Of a stretch of DNA of 64,000 nt, positions 56,462 to 64,000 are shown one piece after another. The DNA is from Oleispira sp964022115 (lineage in GTDB: Bacteria; Pseudomonadota; Gammaproteobacteria; Pseudomonadales; Oceanobacteraceae): positions 1 to 64,000 of the forward strand of contig CAXIBC010000005.1 in the NCBI GenBank assembly GCA_964022115.1, written 5' to 3'. The stretch's first letter is position 1; each line of letters begins with the position of its first letter. Under the pieces are notes generated by a model. It had not been told where the DNA came from and ran no database searches. It saw only the letters and a program-made list of their open reading frames with translations. A program made the translations under genes and the position numbers.

Positions 56462-58906
56462 ATGCGACTGTGCTTAGTTAGTTCGATTTTAGCGTTATTA
56501 GTGACAATACAGGCTGATTCTAGGTCAGAAAGTATGCTGTTATTGGCCATTCTGGCCTTGCTGGTCGGCAGCGTATTGGCTCAAAACAGACGCTTTAAGG
56601 TTGACTTCTATGCTGCGACTACCCTTATTAAAAGCAATGCATTAAGCCTATTGGTTATGTTAACCAGCATAGGTTTAACCAGTATCTATTGTCATTCTTG
56701 GCTGGATGAGCGTTTAGCACGCCGATTGCCTGCAGCGCAAACGGGGGTCATAGTTTCTGGGGTTGGGGACGTGATTGCTTGTGATTACTCAAGACCAGGG
56801 GTCGAGAAATTGCAGCTCGATCTAGTTGCCATCGATCAAGAAGTTGCCATTGATCAAGAGTTAGCCCAATTAGCTAAGCTGCGCCGAATATCACTGGTTA
56901 AATATCTGGCGGCGAATACTGAAAGGCGAACAGAGTGTGGTTTTAGGCTGAAGTTTAGTGCCAAGTTGCGAGCCCCTTACAGTTTTATTAACCCACATGG
57001 ATTTGACTACGAAGCCTGGTTATTGAGTCGGGGGATCGATGCAACCGGGTATTTTATTTATGATGAAGTCATCGGGCAAGGGGCCGGATTCTCTCAGGGG
57101 TTAGTCAGATTTCGCCAGCAAGGAATTGAACGGGCCGCTCGCTTACCTGGGTTATCGGGGCAGGTTGTACCGGCGTTATTATTTGGCATCTCGGGGTATT
57201 TAAGTAAGGCGCACTGGGCAGATTTGCAGACCACAGGCACCATTCATTTGTTGGTTGTGAGTGGTTTACATGTCAGTTTTCTGCTGCTGATCGTAGTCTT
57301 TTTATGGCGCGGATTGATTCAGTTAGAAATGCTGCTCTTTACCCCATCCTATTCTTATTTATTGCGCATAACGCCGATTATATTACTACTCGCGTGCCTG
57401 ATATATGCCTATATGGCTGGCTTGGGCTTGGCGGTGCAGCGTTCGAGTCTGATGGTCTTAGTGGCGATTTTAGTGAGTTATTATAAATCCCAATGGTCAC
57501 TGCTGGATACCTGGTTATGGGTGATGTGGATGGTATTGCTCATAAACCCACTAGCGAGTTTGTTTATTGGTTTCTGGTTCTCTTTTGTTGCGGTTGGCTG
57601 TTTATTATTAACCCATGTGGGTTGTCTGCATAACCCGCCCCAGCAAGGGAGGCAAAAGATAATGACTATGTATCTGTGGCTGGCAAAACTCACATACCCG
57701 CAGTGGGTTGTTTTTCTCGCATTGATGCCATTATTGTGGATGTTTCAGCAGTCGCAATCTGTTTTGTCTTTATTGCTCAATACCTTGGCCATACCTTTAT
57801 TAGCATTGGCTATTTTACCCTTATCAATCTTGGCTTTATTGTTTCAAGAAAGCATTTTTAGTTCGGCTCTTAATGGAATTTTAGCGCTAGGGTTTGAGAC
57901 GTTAAACTTGTTAGGCAGCGCATCATCATGGCTAGTTTATAAGCCTACGGGGCCTTGGTTATTGGCTTTGCTGGTGCTTGTATTATCCATATTAAGCTTT
58001 AAAGGGTTTCCTTTTCGAAATGTAAGCGTGTTATTGGTTGGGGTTATTTATTGTCTACCCATGATTGGGGCCGAGAACCGATTCATTGTCTTTGATGTTG
58101 GACAAGGGTTAGCGGTTAGTGGTGTGCGTGGCAGCTTGCAGAAGAAGGCAGTGCAGAAGGAAGTGCAGAAGGATGCACAGAAAGGAATGCAGGACGATCA
58201 CGTTATAAACAGTTGGCTTTATGATACCGGGGCGCAATTTCGTTCAGGCTTTAGTCTCGGGGAAGCGGTAGTCGCGAAAAATTTGTTAGCTATGTCGGCG
58301 CCGGAGTTGGATCTAGTATTTATTAGTCATTCTGATAACGACCATGCAGGAGGCGAAGCAGGTTTGAGGCGTAAAATTAAACTGCATACTCGCTACCTAG
58401 GTCAGCCAAGAACGGCTACAGATAATGATTGTCATACCTTAGGCAGTGAATGGCACGGCCCGTTGGACTACCGTTGGCGGGTTTTCAATTTGCCGAAAGA
58501 AGTAAAGCGGATCAGCGACAATGATCAATCTTGTGTCGTGCAATTTGAAATTAAAGGTAGGCGTATTTTAATGCCTGGGGATATCGAGAAGGGGATTGAA
58601 AAGAAACTGGTGCAGTATTTTGCGCAAGACTTGAAGTCGGAAGTATTATTGGTGCCTCATCATGGCAGTAAAACCAGTTCTAGCTTGGAGTTTATTCAGC
58701 AAGTAGCGCCGCAAGTCGCGATTATCTCGAGTGGTTTTAATAATAGCTTTAAACACCCTCATGAGGTTGTACTAGCGCGCTATAAGTCGTTAGCCATTCC
58801 TGTGTATATAACAGCCTTGTCTGGCGCGATAGAAATCGACTTTGAAGAGGGTCTTTCTATTATAGAATGGCGAAAACAGAAGCCACCACGGTGGCGGCAA
58901 ATGTGA
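56462..58906 (+). CDS. comEC: ComEC/Rec2-family DNA uptake channel
   Basis: 814 residues from ATG at 56462 (GAGG five bases upstream; an in-frame GTG at 56456 is less likely). An N-terminal membrane part, a soluble OB-like domain (residues 95-200, GFRLKFSAKLRAPYSFINPHGFDYEAWLLSRGID), the competence domain with about eight membrane segments (GTIHLLVVSGLHVSFLLL, the conserved HLxxxSGLH), and a C-terminal metallo-beta-lactamase-like domain (FDVGQGLAV, ISHSDNDHAGG, LMPGDIEKG, LLVPHHGSKTS). It moves single-stranded DNA across the inner membrane. Two short internal repeats (VAIDQE twice, a K-x-x-Q-K stretch near residue 570) are unusual insertions. Confidence 0.95.
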   Translation: MRLCLVSSILALLVTIQADSRSESMLLLAILALLVGSVLAQNRRFKVDFYAATTLIKSNALSLLVMLTSIGLTSIYCHSWLDERLARRLPAAQTGVIVSGVGDVIACDYSRPGVEKLQLDLVAIDQEVAIDQELAQLAKLRRISLVKYLAANTERRTECGFRLKFSAKLRAPYSFINPHGFDYEAWLLSRGIDATGYFIYDEVIGQGAGFSQGLVRFRQQGIERAARLPGLSGQVVPALLFGISGYLSKAHWADLQTTGTIHLLVVSGLHVSFLLLIVVFLWRGLIQLEMLLFTPSYSYLLRITPIILLLACLIYAYMAGLGLAVQRSSLMVLVAILVSYYKSQWSLLDTWLWVMWMVLLINPLASLFIGFWFSFVAVGCLLLTHVGCLHNPPQQGRQKIMTMYLWLAKLTYPQWVVFLALMPLLWMFQQSQSVLSLLLNTLAIPLLALAILPLSILALLFQESIFSSALNGILALGFETLNLLGSASSWLVYKPTGPWLLALLVLVLSILSFKGFPFRNVSVLLVGVIYCLPMIGAENRFIVFDVGQGLAVSGVRGSLQKKAVQKEVQKDAQKGMQDDHVINSWLYDTGAQFRSGFSLGEAVVAKNLLAMSAPELDLVFISHSDNDHAGGEAGLRRKIKLHTRYLGQPRTATDNDCHTLGSEWHGPLDYRWRVFNLPKEVKRISDNDQSCVVQFEIKGRRILMPGDIEKGIEKKLVQYFAQDLKSEVLLVPHHGSKTSSSLEFIQQVAPQVAIISSGFNNSFKHPHEVVLARYKSLAIPVYITALSGAIEIDFEEGLSIIEWRKQKPPRWRQM

Positions 58907-59007
58907 TTTATTGCTGCAATTGCATCTGAGTATGGAGCTGGCGTCAAAGCTTGTGCTAAAGTAGCGGCCATAAATCATAATAAGTTCAATTGTTAGGAGA
59001 TTATCCT

Positions 59008-59655
59008 GTGTTTGAGATCATCCAGAGTGGCGGTTGGATGATGATTCCGATCATCATTTGTTCAGTTTTAGCGGCAGCAATTGCGGGTGAACGCTTTTGG
59101 ACCTTGCGTTCAAGTCAGGTGGCACCGACAGATCTTTTGGGGAAAGTTTGGGGTTGGATGAAAAATAGCCAGCTCAATAGTGAACGCATTAAGCAATTGC
59201 GCGACAACTCTCCGTTAGGGCGTGTGCTGGCGGCTGGGCTTATGAATTCCAAACACGGCCGCGATATCATGAAAGAAAGTATTCAAGAAGTCGCGAGTCA
59301 TGAAATTCATGAAATGGAACGCTATTTAAACGCTCTTGGTACCGTTGCTGCCGTCGCACCCTTGATGGGGTTGCTGGGTACAGTGATTGGCATGATCAAG
59401 GTATTCTCGGAAATTATGTTAGCGGGAACGGGTCAAGCGGGTATGCTGGCTGGCGGGATCTCTGAAGCGTTGGTAACGACTGCCGCAGGGTTGGCGATCG
59501 CCATTCCAGCGTTAATTTGTCACCGTATGCTGCAGCGTCGTGTTGATGAACTCGTGGTCTTTATGGAGCAAGAATCTTTAAAATTAGTGGATGTTTTGCA
59601 CGGTGAGCGTGAAGTTGTAGAAAGCCCAGAAAATAAGCCGGCGGTTGGAGTTTAA
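59008..59655 (+). CDS. exbB: ExbB/TolQ-family proton channel
   Basis: 215 residues from GTG at 59008, chosen because TAGGAGA lies seven bases upstream; a TTG at 58990 is less likely. Three membrane segments: residues 9-28 (GGWMMIPIIICSVLAAAIAGERF), about 108-134 (TVAAVAPLMGLLGTVIGMI) and about 150-172 (ISEALVTTAAGLAIAIPALICH). The TTAAGLAIAIP motif has the channel threonine. With the next gene it forms a canonical ExbB-ExbD pair, distinct from the TolQ-TolR-TolR set at 28577. Position after comEC matches the Pseudomonas order. Confidence 0.93.
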   Translation: MFEIIQSGGWMMIPIIICSVLAAAIAGERFWTLRSSQVAPTDLLGKVWGWMKNSQLNSERIKQLRDNSPLGRVLAAGLMNSKHGRDIMKESIQEVASHEIHEMERYLNALGTVAAVAPLMGLLGTVIGMIKVFSEIMLAGTGQAGMLAGGISEALVTTAAGLAIAIPALICHRMLQRRVDELVVFMEQESLKLVDVLHGEREVVESPENKPAVGV

Positions 59656-59657
59656 TT

Positions 59658-60077
59658 GTGAATTTTAAACGTCAAAATAAAGAATCGGTGGAAGTGAACC
59701 TGACACCCTTGATTGACGTCGTATTCTTGCTATTGATTTTCTTTATGGTCTCAACGACCTTTACCAAAGAAAATCATTTGAGCATTGATCTGCCAGAAGC
59801 TAGTGCAGAACAACAGCCAGTAGCGAGCAATCGATTAGAAATTATTATTACCGCGGCGGGCAGTTATTCAATTAATGATAAAAGCTTAATCAATAATCAA
59901 TTAGATACCCTTAAGCGAGGTTTGCTGAAAGCGGCTAATGGTGAAAAAGATTTGCCTGTTACCATTACGGCCGATGCGAATACGCCTCATCAAGCTGTGG
60001 TTCGAGCCATGGATGCGGCGGGCCAAACTGGCTTTGTGAATCTCAGCATTACTACCCGTCAAGCTAGCGCCGAATAG
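59658..60077 (+). CDS. exbD: ExbD/TolR-family protein
   Basis: 139 residues starting at GTG (GGAG upstream), two bases after the exbB stop. One membrane segment with the canonical EVNLTPLIDVVFLLLIFFMV keeps the proton-carrying Asp, in contrast to the Asn of the TolR-1 protein in the envelope cluster. The periplasmic part (LEIIITAAGSYSINDKSLINN, VTITADANTPHQAVVRAMDAA) is typical. Substrate of the pair is not known; neighbours suggest an envelope role. Confidence 0.94.
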   Translation: MNFKRQNKESVEVNLTPLIDVVFLLLIFFMVSTTFTKENHLSIDLPEASAEQQPVASNRLEIIITAAGSYSINDKSLINNQLDTLKRGLLKAANGEKDLPVTITADANTPHQAVVRAMDAAGQTGFVNLSITTRQASAE

Positions 60078-60116
60078 CCTGTATTGATACTCAAATCTTT
60101 TTAGCGGAATGAAAGC

Positions 60117-61859
60117 ATGTCTGAAAAAATATCAGTGAGACGCCTGTATGGGCGTTTACTGACTTATGTAAAACCTTTTATCGGCTCATTTCTAATAGCC
60201 ATCCTTGGATTTATCATCTTCGCCTCTGCCGCGCCTTTATTATCAAAGATGATGGGCGAGATTGTTGATGTATTAGCAGACCCAAAACCCGCCGATGCTA
60301 ATTTTGTCGTATTTGCGTTAATCGCGATATTTGCTTATCGAGGCTTAGGGACTTTTTTGGGGAAATACTTTATTGCTCGTGTCGGACGTGGGGTTGTGCA
60401 TAGTCTACGCACGGTTTTGTTTAAGCACATGCTGAGTTTACCAAGTAATTATTATGATGGTGAATCCACGGGGCGTTTGATTTCTCGGGTTATTTTCGAT
60501 GTTGACCAGGTGACAGGGGCGTCTACTCGGGCATTAACCACCTTAGTTCAAGACGGTTTAACCGTTATCTTCTTGATGAGCTATCTGATCTATTTGGATT
60601 GGACATTAACGCTTATATTCTTAGCTTTGGCCCCCATTATTGGTGGCCTAGTATCTTTTGCGAGTAAGTTCTTTCGTAAATACAGCAAGCGTATTCAACA
60701 GTCTGTGGGTAATGTTACTCAGGTGACCAGTGAATCCATTAATGCGTACCGTGAAGTGCGCACTTTTGGTGGCCAAGCATTTGAAAATCAGCGCTTTAAT
60801 GTCGCCAGCGAAGATAATCGTAAGCAGGCGTTAAAGTTTGAATTAACGAACTCGATCAATGTCCCTTTAAATCAGCAGATTATCGCTTTGGGTTTAGGGG
60901 TGATGGTTTATTTGATGTTTGAACGCGTATTGAATCAAACCATGAGCGCAGGTGAGTTTATGACCTTCATCACCGCAGCGTCTTTGATTGCTAAGCCACT
61001 GCGAGCATTAACCGACATTAACTCTGTTATTCAGCGTGGGATTGTTGGGGCGGAATCTATTTTTACCGTATTGGATAGTCAAGGTGAAGAAGACCTAGGT
61101 AAGGTCGAGCTCGAACGTGCTAAAGGTCATGTGGATATCGAAGAATTAAGTTTTAAATATCCTAGCTCGGAAGACTGGGTATTGAAATCCTTAAACGCCC
61201 ATGCCCAAGCGGGTAAAACGTATGCTTTGGTAGGGCGCTCTGGCAGTGGTAAAACGACCTTGATGAGCCTTTTGCCACGATTTTACCAAGCGCAGCAAGG
61301 CAATATTCTGCTGGATGGTCATAAGATTGAAGACCTTACTCTCGCTAGCTTACGCCGCAATGTCTCTATCGTCAGCCAGCAGGTGGTGCTATTTAACTGT
61401 TCGGTATTGGATAATATTGCTTATGGCGAGTTACAGAGTAAGTCGCGAGAGCAGGTGATTGCCGCCGCAAAAGCCGCCCATGCGGATGAGTTTATCTGTC
61501 AGATGAGTGATGGCTACGATACTCTGATTGGGGATAATGGTGTTTTGTTATCCGGTGGCCAGCGTCAGCGAATTGCGATTGCCCGAGCTATTTTAAAAGA
61601 CTCGCCTGTGCTTATTCTCGATGAGGCTACCTCGGCGTTAGATACTGAATCTGAGCGTCATATTCAAAGTGCAATGGAAGAAGTAATGAAGGGGCGTACC
61701 ACCTTTGTGATTGCCCACCGTTTGAGTACCATTGAAAACGCTGATCAGATTTGGGTGATGGACAAGGGTGAAATTATTGAGCGTGGAACCCATGCCGAGC
61801 TCTTAAGTGCACAAGGTGCTTATGCTAACTTGCACGCTATGCAGTTCCACGAAAGTTAA
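60117..61859 (+). CDS. msbA: Lipid A export ATP-binding/permease MsbA
   Basis: 580 residues, the standard length. Six membrane segments in residues 15-310, then the nucleotide-binding domain: Walker A YALVGRSGSGKTTLMSLLPRFY, Q loop IVSQQVVLFNCSVLDNIAYG, signature LLSGGQRQRIAIARAIL, Walker B VLILDEATSALDTESE and FVIAHRLSTI. It flips lipid A-core across the inner membrane. It is four bases from lpxK, the classical partner. Insertion of msbA between exbD and lpxK differs from Pseudomonas. Confidence 0.96.
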   Translation: MSEKISVRRLYGRLLTYVKPFIGSFLIAILGFIIFASAAPLLSKMMGEIVDVLADPKPADANFVVFALIAIFAYRGLGTFLGKYFIARVGRGVVHSLRTVLFKHMLSLPSNYYDGESTGRLISRVIFDVDQVTGASTRALTTLVQDGLTVIFLMSYLIYLDWTLTLIFLALAPIIGGLVSFASKFFRKYSKRIQQSVGNVTQVTSESINAYREVRTFGGQAFENQRFNVASEDNRKQALKFELTNSINVPLNQQIIALGLGVMVYLMFERVLNQTMSAGEFMTFITAASLIAKPLRALTDINSVIQRGIVGAESIFTVLDSQGEEDLGKVELERAKGHVDIEELSFKYPSSEDWVLKSLNAHAQAGKTYALVGRSGSGKTTLMSLLPRFYQAQQGNILLDGHKIEDLTLASLRRNVSIVSQQVVLFNCSVLDNIAYGELQSKSREQVIAAAKAAHADEFICQMSDGYDTLIGDNGVLLSGGQRQRIAIARAILKDSPVLILDEATSALDTESERHIQSAMEEVMKGRTTFVIAHRLSTIENADQIWVMDKGEIIERGTHAELLSAQGAYANLHAMQFHES

Positions 61860-61863
61860 TATT

Positions 61864-62859
61864 ATGAGCTTGCTGGCATCACGAATAGAAAAAAGTTGGT
61901 ATGGCGATAAGTGGTGGAATGCTTGGTTGCTGCCGCTGAGTGGGCTTTTCTTTTTATTAAGCCATGGGCGGCGTTTGTGGTTAACCAGAGTTGTTAAAGC
62001 AAAAAAAGTGAATGCCATTCCGCTTGTGGTGATCGGCAATATTAATGTCGGTGGCACGGGAAAAACCCCTTTAACTTGTACCTTGGTTGAAATGCTTAGC
62101 AAGCGTGGAATTTCGGTAGGCATTATAAGTCGAGGTTATGGCAGTAATGCCCCCTATTATCCTTATGCAATTAGCCAAGGTGAAAGTGCCTGTATCGTTG
62201 GTGATGAGCCTAAATTGTTGCGCGACCGCTTAGCTTGCCCTGTGGTGATTGGTTCGGATCGTAATGCGGCGATTGAACTCTTGTCTCAGCAGGGGGTCGA
62301 TCTGATTCTCTCGGATGATGGTCTGCAGCATTATAAAATGGCCCGAGACTATGAAGTTGTGGTCTTGGATGCGACGCGCAAGCTAGGGAATAATTGGTTA
62401 CTGCCGGCCGGGCCGTTGCGAGAGGGTCGCTGGCGCTTAGATACGGTTGATGCGGTGATATTGAACGGCTCTGATGAGGTGGACGAGGGTATGAAAATTG
62501 TTCCCTCGGCCTGGGTTAATGCGAAGACGGGTGAGCGTAAACGTTTAGATTTTTTTCGTGGCCAAAAGATGCACGCTCTGGCCGGTATTGGCAACCCTGA
62601 ACGATTTTTTTCGACCTTGGATGAACTGGCGGTGGAGCATGTTGATCATGTTTTCGCTGATCACCATGGGTTTATCGCTACCGATCTTGAGCTTGCGGAT
62701 GATTTTTCAACGCAGCTGGTGATGACTGAAAAAGACTGGGTTAAATGTGCAGCGTTTGCGGATGAAAATATGTGGTACCTAGAAATCAATGCCCACTTAA
62801 ATGCGATGCTGCAAACAAAATTAATGAATGAATTAACGGCTTTGGTGAAGAGTCATTAA
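61864..62859 (+). CDS. lpxK: Tetraacyldisaccharide 4'-kinase LpxK
   Basis: 331 residues from ATG at 61864, directly after msbA; the frame stays open upstream inside msbA but without family similarity. Walker A VVIGNINVGGTGKTPL, ISRGYGS, VGDEPKLL, LILSDDGLQHYKMARDYEVVVLDATR and GNNWLLPAGPLREG are typical. It adds the 4'-phosphate to lipid A precursor at the inner membrane. C-terminal FADHHGFIATDLEL and VMTEKDWVKC complete the family. Confidence 0.96.
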   Translation: MSLLASRIEKSWYGDKWWNAWLLPLSGLFFLLSHGRRLWLTRVVKAKKVNAIPLVVIGNINVGGTGKTPLTCTLVEMLSKRGISVGIISRGYGSNAPYYPYAISQGESACIVGDEPKLLRDRLACPVVIGSDRNAAIELLSQQGVDLILSDDGLQHYKMARDYEVVVLDATRKLGNNWLLPAGPLREGRWRLDTVDAVILNGSDEVDEGMKIVPSAWVNAKTGERKRLDFFRGQKMHALAGIGNPERFFSTLDELAVEHVDHVFADHHGFIATDLELADDFSTQLVMTEKDWVKCAAFADENMWYLEINAHLNAMLQTKLMNELTALVKSH

Positions 62860-62881
62860 CGACAAACTTAGAGGATGTAAA

Positions 62882-63076
62882 ATGGATAAGCAATTAGCGG
62901 CTATGTTAGTTTGCCCAAGCTGTAAAGGGCAATTAAAGATGGATAATGAAGCACAAGAGTTATTGTGTACCTTTGATGGTTTGGCTTTTCCTGTACGTGA
63001 TGGTGTGCCTGTGATGTTGGAGCAGGAAGCGCGTAAAATGAGTGAAGAAGAAAAATTGAATAAAGCCAATAGCTAA
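62882..63076 (+). CDS. ycaR: YcaR/Trm112-family zinc-ribbon-like protein
   Basis: 64 residues. KQLAAMLVCPSCKGQLKM and ELLCTFDGLAFPVRDGVPVMLEQEARKMSEEE are the family pattern; it retains CPSC but only one later Cys (LLC), so zinc binding may be incomplete. Family members stabilise partners such as methyltransferases or work near kdsB. TAATG overlap with the next gene. Confidence 0.92.
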   Translation: MDKQLAAMLVCPSCKGQLKMDNEAQELLCTFDGLAFPVRDGVPVMLEQEARKMSEEEKLNKANS

Positions 63077-63564
63077 TGATTAAGGTTTTGTTTGTTTGCT
63101 TGGGTAATATTTGTCGTTCGCCAACGGCTCATGGTGTGCTTGAGCGGAAATTGGCCGTGGCAGGCTTGTTAGATTTGGTAGAGGTTGATAGTGCAGGGAC
63201 TGCGGCTTGGCATATTGGTAAAGCGCCAGACCTGCGTTCTCAAGTGGCGGCAAGAAAACGTGATTATGACTTGTCTCACTTGCGTGCCCGACAGGCAGTT
63301 GCAGAAGACTTTCTGGAATACGACTATGTGCTAGCAATGGATAATTCTAACCTACACAACTTACAAGCAATGCATCCTGGGGGCGATGTGAAAACAAAGC
63401 CGCAGTTATTTCTTCAAGCCTTCTCTACGCCTAATTTACAGGCCAAGGGATTGAGTGAGGTGCCTGATCCTTATTATGGAGAAAAGGATGGTTTTGAAGA
63501 GGTATTAGACATGGTTGAAGAAGCCTGCGATCAATTAATTTTGGATATTAAATCTAAACTCTAA
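63076..63564 (+). CDS. Low-molecular-weight protein-tyrosine phosphatase
   Basis: 162 residues. The P loop FVCLGNICRSPTAHGVLE contains the CxxxxxRS nucleophile cysteine and Arg; the general acid Asp is in VPDPYYGEKDGFEEV. VLAMDNSNLHNL is conserved. It dephosphorylates tyrosine in envelope polysaccharide or kinase partners. The start overlaps the ycaR stop (TAATG), and its stop overlaps murB the same way. Confidence 0.94.
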   Translation: MIKVLFVCLGNICRSPTAHGVLERKLAVAGLLDLVEVDSAGTAAWHIGKAPDLRSQVAARKRDYDLSHLRARQAVAEDFLEYDYVLAMDNSNLHNLQAMHPGGDVKTKPQLFLQAFSTPNLQAKGLSEVPDPYYGEKDGFEEVLDMVEEACDQLILDIKSKL

Positions 63565-64000
63565 TGTCTATTTATTCTCAAATTCAACCTCAATTCGATT
63601 TATCCTCATTAAATACCTTATCTCTGCCAGGAACAGCTGAATCTTTTGCGCGCTTTAATTCAATGTCAGAATTATTGTCGCTATTAGAATTTGCCAAAAC
63701 GAATCAGCTTAAAATAAAAGTCTTGGGTGGCGGTAGTAATATGATTGTACAGCCACACGTTAGTGGCTTAGTCGTACAAAGCGCCATGCAAGGGATAGAA
63801 GCATTATCGCAAGATGATGCTTCGATAACTTATGCGGTGGATGCCGGTTTGAACTGGCATCAATGGGTTTTAAAATCCATCGAGCTAGGCGCTTTTGGTT
63901 TAGAAAACTTAGCACTGATTCCTGGAACGGTTGGGGCTTGCCCGATTCAAAATATCGGAGCTTACGGGGTAGAGGTTGGGCAGTACATTGAAGAGGTGAG
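63564..64000 (+). CDS. murB: UDP-N-acetylenolpyruvoylglucosamine reductase MurB (partial, right edge)
   Basis: 145 complete codons from ATG at 63564, which overlaps the phosphatase stop. FAD-binding features are visible: LNTLSLPGTAESFARFNS, KIKVLGGGSNMIVQ, YAVDAGLNWHQWV, GAFGLENLALIPGTVGACPIQNIGAYGVEV. It makes UDP-MurNAc for peptidoglycan. The C-terminal half, including the catalytic Ser and Glu, is outside the window. Confidence 0.96.
   Translation, partial: MSIYSQIQPQFDLSSLNTLSLPGTAESFARFNSMSELLSLLEFAKTNQLKIKVLGGGSNMIVQPHVSGLVVQSAMQGIEALSQDDASITYAVDAGLNWHQWVLKSIELGAFGLENLALIPGTVGACPIQNIGAYGVEVGQYIEEV

Noticed and set aside
58781..58978. Minus-strand frames at the end of comEC
   Set aside because: Overlap the conserved metallo-beta-lactamase-like part of comEC on the other strand.

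Overview
The window is chromosomal DNA from a marine-type gammaproteobacterium, most likely in or near the Oceanospirillales (Oleispira/Bermanella/Thalassolituus-like). The reasons are gammaproteobacterial gene orders (ffs-dnaX-ybaB-recR; comEC-exbB-exbD-...-lpxK-ycaR-...-murB), a ThiD-ThiE fusion, YcgL/YcgN, MsbA/LpxK lipid A genes and moderate GC. The genus is an inference. I see no tRNA, rRNA, insertion sequence, prophage or CRISPR array. Coding density is high and gene starts often overlap the preceding stop.

Layout. 1-5458 (minus): thiamine operon thiC-thiO-thiS-thiG-thiDE behind a TPP riboswitch; thiDE runs off the left edge. 5625-10350: soluble hybrid histidine kinase, Lon-family protease, YbfE-like ribbon-helix-helix protein and 4.5S RNA. 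10451-15769: dnaX (with a complete programmed -1 frameshift signal), ybaB, recR, rnd (TTG start), ycgL, ycgN and a small membrane protein. 15949-20338: a membrane-anchored VWA protein, then a MoxR ATPase with a CoxE-type VWA protein.

20471-31194 is the most interesting region. It has two outer-membrane beta-barrel candidates, a periplasmic thioredoxin-like protein, an unknown exported protein, a secreted TPR-like protein, two TPR lipoproteins, a small exported protein, and then TolQ-TolR-TolR and a TonB-like protein with an AgmX/PglI C-terminal domain. The composition resembles the core of the myxobacterial Agl-Glt envelope machinery, here in a gammaproteobacterium. The first TolR carries Asn where the proton-carrying Asp is expected.

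31293-39624: M23 peptidase, MaoC hydratase, monoacylglycerol-lipase-like hydrolase, FadD and HrpA. 39766-42484: a four-gene bufferin/HvfA-type RiPP operon whose precursor has eleven EGKCG motifs, followed by the MNIO (DUF692) enzyme, the DUF2063 partner and a DoxX protein. 42524-51369: hemH, malate synthase G, an outer-membrane beta-barrel protein, gspA, gspB and dinG. 51448-64000: a hydrolase-PilZ fusion, an unknown exported protein, lolC/F-lolD, a DUF2062 protein, comEC, exbB, exbD, msbA, lpxK, ycaR, a low-molecular-weight phosphatase and the start of murB; kdsB is not at the place it occupies in Pseudomonas.

The window is rich in envelope biology: two proton-channel pairs, lipoprotein and lipid A export, secretion helpers, and a copper-type RiPP. 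Starts were adjusted where a Shine-Dalgarno sequence or family homology favoured a later codon. All functional calls rest on reading the translated sequence; no database search was made.
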